A stretch of DNA of 64,000 nucleotides, taken from Siphonodentalium dalli. Taxonomy: Eukaryota > Mollusca > Scaphopoda > Gadilida > Siphonodentaliidae. Below the pieces are notes generated by a model. That model searched no databases and was not told the DNA's origin. It was given only the letters and a program-made list of their open reading frames with translations. Numbering within the stretch: position 1 is the first letter of the stretch; each line of letters starts with the position of its first letter. Location: contig CP136061.1 of NCBI GenBank assembly GCA_032622095.1, positions 90,683,845 to 90,747,844 on the forward strand, in the 5' to 3' direction. Below are positions 60,529 to 64,000 of this stretch, piece after piece. A program made the position numbers and the translations under genes.

Positions 60529-60698
60529 GTTCGCATCGAAATGATAAATGGCGGAGAGACCTCTGCTTGGCTGGAGTTTGATGTTGATGGCGTTGACAAA
60601 TATGGTTGGTTCACACCCGGTAGACTGGTTAGCAGCAGTTGGCCTGACCTGCCGCGAGCATCCTACTCGCGTTTCTTGATGAACAAATCAGATTGGGG
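60529..60698 (+). CDS. PAN-domain gene, exon 3
   Basis: A 170-bp open exon with a strong acceptor (TTCTACTCCACAG, ending 60528) and a consensus donor (G|GTAAGT at 60698/60699). In phase 0, as exon 2 requires, it reads VRIEMINGGETSAWLEFDVD, KYGWFTPGRLVSSSWPDLPR and RFLMNKSDWG, ending in phase 2 with two bases of a Gly codon. The W-F-x-x-x-R-L-x-S-S-S-W-x-D-L and R-F-x-x-N-x-x-x-x-G pattern is what I expect in the second half of the domain opened by exon 2. The next exon should begin with one base and probably a Cys-rich continuation; I did not find it before 64000, so the gene is incomplete in this window. Confidence 0.82.
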
Positions 60699-62340
60699 GT
60701 AAGTCGCTAGAATGCTTTTCAGGGCAATCATAATAACAATACAACGCCCGAATTTCAGTATAAATGTTTACCAAGTATTATCACTAAAATAACTACCTCG
60801 GCGACAACCAGGATCACCACCAGCACCATGCATGTTCACCTGATTGTTCCAGGATCCACTGTATATTAATGTAGACGAATTACCTCGGAGCAGATCATCT
60901 CGATAACATACGTAGGATCTTCAGCTGGAATGGCTATCAGTAAAGCTTAAAGGGACGGGCGGCGTTCGTTGCAGAAATATTTATATTTGTTCAAATTGTC
61001 ATCAACAAAAGGAACACCAAAAATATATACAGTTCCGCTCATATGCCAAACATAATCAGCGCGTAAATAGTATATTGTCGTCAAGACGTACGATGGTGTA
61101 CGTAAACAAGAGACCGCTCGTGTTACAGAAGTTGTGCTTCTGTTTACATAGCACAGCGCAATTCTATTGGTTGATCACACAGAAATAATATAAACGCTCT
61201 TTATTATTTCCATATCAGGAAAACAGTAACAAATAACGCTCTTTATGTTTACCATATCCGGATCTAAACAAAAGCCAGGAAACATAACATTGTTTGCTTT
61301 TGTTTACATAACAAGGAGGTGCCAATAACATACTGCTTATGTCATATTTCTGATTGGCATAAGAACAAAGTCTATATCTTACTATTCCCTCTGTTTATGG
61401 CGGATTTTGACGGAGGTAAATATTTTAACAGCATACCCACCACCAACGCCGCCCGTATCTTTAAAGGGGTACTGTACGCCATTTTCAATACATTTCCAGT
61501 GATTACAACGATCTATTATCGATAATATACATGTATAGACAACTAAGTAATTTGAGTCAAAGATGTATTCTGTAAACGTTCAGATTAATTGGTTATCTTA
61601 AAATTAAAGTTAATAATTAGATATAGCCATAAATTAAATTACGAATTTCCGTGTACAAGACGTAATCAAAATAATTCACGAACAGTGGATGTGGTAACGC
61701 GTGGCACACATGATCGTGTAAACAATTATGTTGATACGGGGCATAAACTCAAGCCACACATTGACTGGCGACTATACAATGACTTAATTGAGTATACATG
61801 CATATAATATAACATTTATTTGATACATTTGCCTGAAAACTGTCCAAAAATTACTCGACAGCGACAATTGGTATTTTCGCATTTCGGCTAATCTGCCATC
61901 CGTAACATTACTTCGTACTCAACGACTTTAAAATAATGGAAATCTGGTTACCTTATTCTACGATTCAGAGACTATAGAAACCAACAACAACATTTGAGTA
62001 CAGCATCCCTTTAATATATAACGTTCAGTTGAAACAAGCAGAATGAAAGTTGTTAACCCTGTGCTACATATGTATATAGTTACCGGGGTATAACATATTA
62101 GATATGAACTGAACTGAAGAGAGTTGTATTGGCAATTCAACGTATGCATATTGTACACAATAACAACGGGGCTCTGTGAAATGCATGGCTTATGAACCAG
62201 AGCCCATAAAACTGAGTGCAGGTAGGTGCAAACTTTGAGGAGAGAGAAAGAGGGAGAGAGAGATAGTTGGGGAGGGGATACGAGATAATACATGGTATGC
62301 ATAATATGTTGGGGTGATGCTCATAAAGTATATATATTAA
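60699..62340. other. Intron 3, no exon found
   Basis: No further exon of the gene could be supported. A GA-rich run is at 62238-62272. A paired motif site is at 61193-61259 (listed separately). Confidence 0.5.
61193..61259 (-). other. Paired ATAAAGAGCGTT motif, site 4
   Basis: On the - strand: ATATGG-N5-ATAAAGAGCGTT twice, start-to-start about 37 bp. This is the cleanest of the four sites, since both halves keep the ATATGG part. Confidence 0.65.
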
Positions 62341-62344
62341 TTTA

Positions 62345-63275
62345 AATCCAAGAACAATTTAATATGATATCCGCAATATGCGTGAATAATTTTGATAATG
62401 AATCAGGTAGTGCATGCATATGATAATCACGTATTATTCTAATGAGCTGCAGGCTACCAATATCACAAAATATTAGTAGTATGTTTAGCTTACAATAAGT
62501 CAAAAATATCACTTGTATCGTTTGAGATAATTTTGATGGCATTCTTCTGAAGTTTTCTGATTTTGGTTAGTTTTGTTTTGGTAGACGAGCTCCATATTAC
62601 GTTACAGTAGGTCAAGTAGGGGATAATTAGTGATAAGCTACTGACGCCTAAATATTTGGTATTTGCCACTCTATTAACTTTTTTATTGTTTATAGTTAGG
62701 ACTGGTAATACCTCAGGTAGTGAACAATTAGTGAAGAGTATGTAATTTGTTTTGTCAAGGTTCAATGACAATTTATTTGCAGCAAACAACTGACTCATAT
62801 AGTCCAGTTCAGTGTTAACTCTGTTAAATAATGTGTGGATATCTCTATCAGAACAGAAGGCATTTGTGTCATCTGAAAAACGTATCAATTTAGCATCCTT
62901 GCATATACTTGGTAAGTCATTCATATAGATTAAAATGTGAGAGGCCCTAAGATATGGCATTGTAAGACACCACATGTAATTCTGATATATGGCCATCATA
63001 TTGAATTCATTGTTTTGTATGAGTAAGGTAATCATTGAACTAGTCCAGAGCAATCCTTCGACATCCATAGTGCTCTAATATTTGAAGCATTATTCTATGA
63101 TTTATTGTATAAAATGCATTAGATTGGTCGAGAAACACTCCGGTTGTGTGTTCGTGATTGTCTAAGGCACCAGCTATTTTCTCTATAAGGTCAGTAAAAG
63201 CTAGGATTGTGGAATTATTCTTACTAAATACATACTGGCTGCTGTATACAATCTTGTGTTGTTCTAAGTATTTAT
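62345..63275 (-). pseudogene. LINE reverse transcriptase fragment
   Basis: Reading leftward: YLEQHKIVYSSQYVFSKNNS, GALDNHEHTTGVFLDQSNAF and YTINHRIMLQILEHYGCR (about 63270-63060, motif A region as FLDQSNAFYTINH, where SKAFDT is usual, so its second conserved Asp is Tyr), then several stops, then LIRFSDDTNAFCSD (motif C as SDD, about 62890) and ANKLSLNLDKTNYILFTN, KYLGV, and the C-terminal LPDSLSKLF near 62380. The palm region between motifs A and C has five or more stops and the part after KYLGV is shortened. Dead, 5'-truncated. Placed on the CR1/Jockey side by general look. Confidence 0.85.
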
Positions 63276-63370
63276 TTTATGTATTATAGCATAACATAAC
63301 ATCAACATAACATAACATCAAGATACACAGAATGAGTCGAATGACTCTTAGTTCCGGATTATATCAAAAG

Positions 63371-64000
63371 TTATTTTACTGCATGGCAATCCATCCCTTC
63401 TGTATCATATTCGTACTGTATTGGGCGGAAGTGATTGTCCAATAGAGTTTTGAATTCTGCTAGCGTTTGCGATTGTACAATATAATCAGGCAGGGCATTC
63501 CAGCTGGAAAAAATTCGGTTGCAGAAGAAGAACATCCCGATATCCTTCGATGATCTCGAATATGCCAATTTCATAGTGTTACCTCTTGTTCGGGTGTACT
63601 CTGCTCGCTTGAACAGTTTACTCTCGTCCACGTTGTATAACTAATTCTGGTATTTGTATGTCTCTATCATATCACCTCTGAATCGGCGATATTTCAAAGA
63701 CATCAAACCGAGGTTTATCATTCTGTCTCTATAACTTAATTTTCGAAACTTCGGCACCATTTTTGTTGCTCGCCTCTGCACTCGTTCAATGGTTATGCTT
63801 CTGTTCTTGTGATGAGGGTTCCAAGCCGTATTACAATATTCCAGTATTGGTCTCACCATAGACCTGTACAAGTAGCTAAATGTATCTGGTTCTAAACTGA
63901 CGAAAGTTCTCCTGATTATGCCCAGAGTTCTATATGCGCGACTACACACACTGTTAACATGACAATCAAACTTTAGTTGCGTATCAATAGTCACTCCCAG
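63371..64000 (-). pseudogene. CR1-like LINE RT C-terminal part, runs off right edge
   Basis: Reads from the window edge as LGVTIDTQLKF, then RAYRTLGIIRRTFVSLEPDT, RPILEYCNTAWNPHHKNRS, IERVQRRATKMVPKFRKLSY and YRRFRGDMIETYKYQN, the standard C-terminal stretch of CR1 RT. A single TAG (63638-63640) interrupts it, and the same frame continues LYNVDESKLFKRAEYTRTRG and SSWNALPDYIVQSQTLAEFK to the natural stop near 63371. Repeated ATAACATAAC words at 63289-63325 are probably its 3' end. Otherwise well preserved, so perhaps only recently silenced. Confidence 0.92.

Overview
The window reads as nuclear DNA of an invertebrate animal. It is AT-rich and intron-rich, with genes split into small exons by long introns, and it is densely packed with decayed eukaryotic transposons: Helitron, CR1-like and other LINEs, a DIRS-like tyrosine-recombinase retrotransposon, hAT-like and palindromic MITEs, and minisatellites. 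The protein families would fit a mollusc or other lophotrochozoan, or a lancelet, but I cannot fix the taxon from the sequence alone. Nothing bacterial is present (no operons, no ribosome binding sites, no CRISPR).

The one host gene I can support is on the + strand and spans most of the right half. Exon 1 (33091-33376) carries a signal peptide and a PAN/apple-like cysteine-rich domain. Exon 2 (43441-43592) and exon 3 (60529-60698) code a W/F-rich second domain. All three have good splice sites, open frames and matching phases (1 to 1, then 0 to 0), and the gene runs on past the right edge. Introns of about 10.1 kb and 16.9 kb hold most of the repeats of the right half.

Layout: 1-2268 a broken Helitron Rep protein on the - strand; 2288-4735 direct and tandem repeats; 4751-18074 a very large inverted repeat with 2.7-kb arms (5032-7749 and 15383-18074) around a 7.6-kb spacer that holds MITEs and a LINE endonuclease relic; 19102-23328 a DIRS-like retrotransposon flanked by 290-bp direct repeats, with a dead recombinase and part of the RT lost; 23830-25908 tandem repeats and a 200-bp palindrome; 26838-29434 a 5'-truncated LINE with a dead RT; 31107-31774 a TIR element; 33091 onward the host gene with its transposon-filled introns; 62345-64000 two more LINE relics on the - strand.

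No transposon protein in the window looks intact: key catalytic residues are lost in the Helitron HUH motif, the LINE RT motifs A and C and the DIRS recombinase. The structurally best-preserved element is a 1150-bp hAT-like element (54789-55938) with 14-bp perfect TIRs and a perfect 8-bp target duplication. A paired short motif (ATATGG then ATAAAGAGCGTT, repeated about 37-41 bp apart) recurs at four separated places and is not explained by any element I know.
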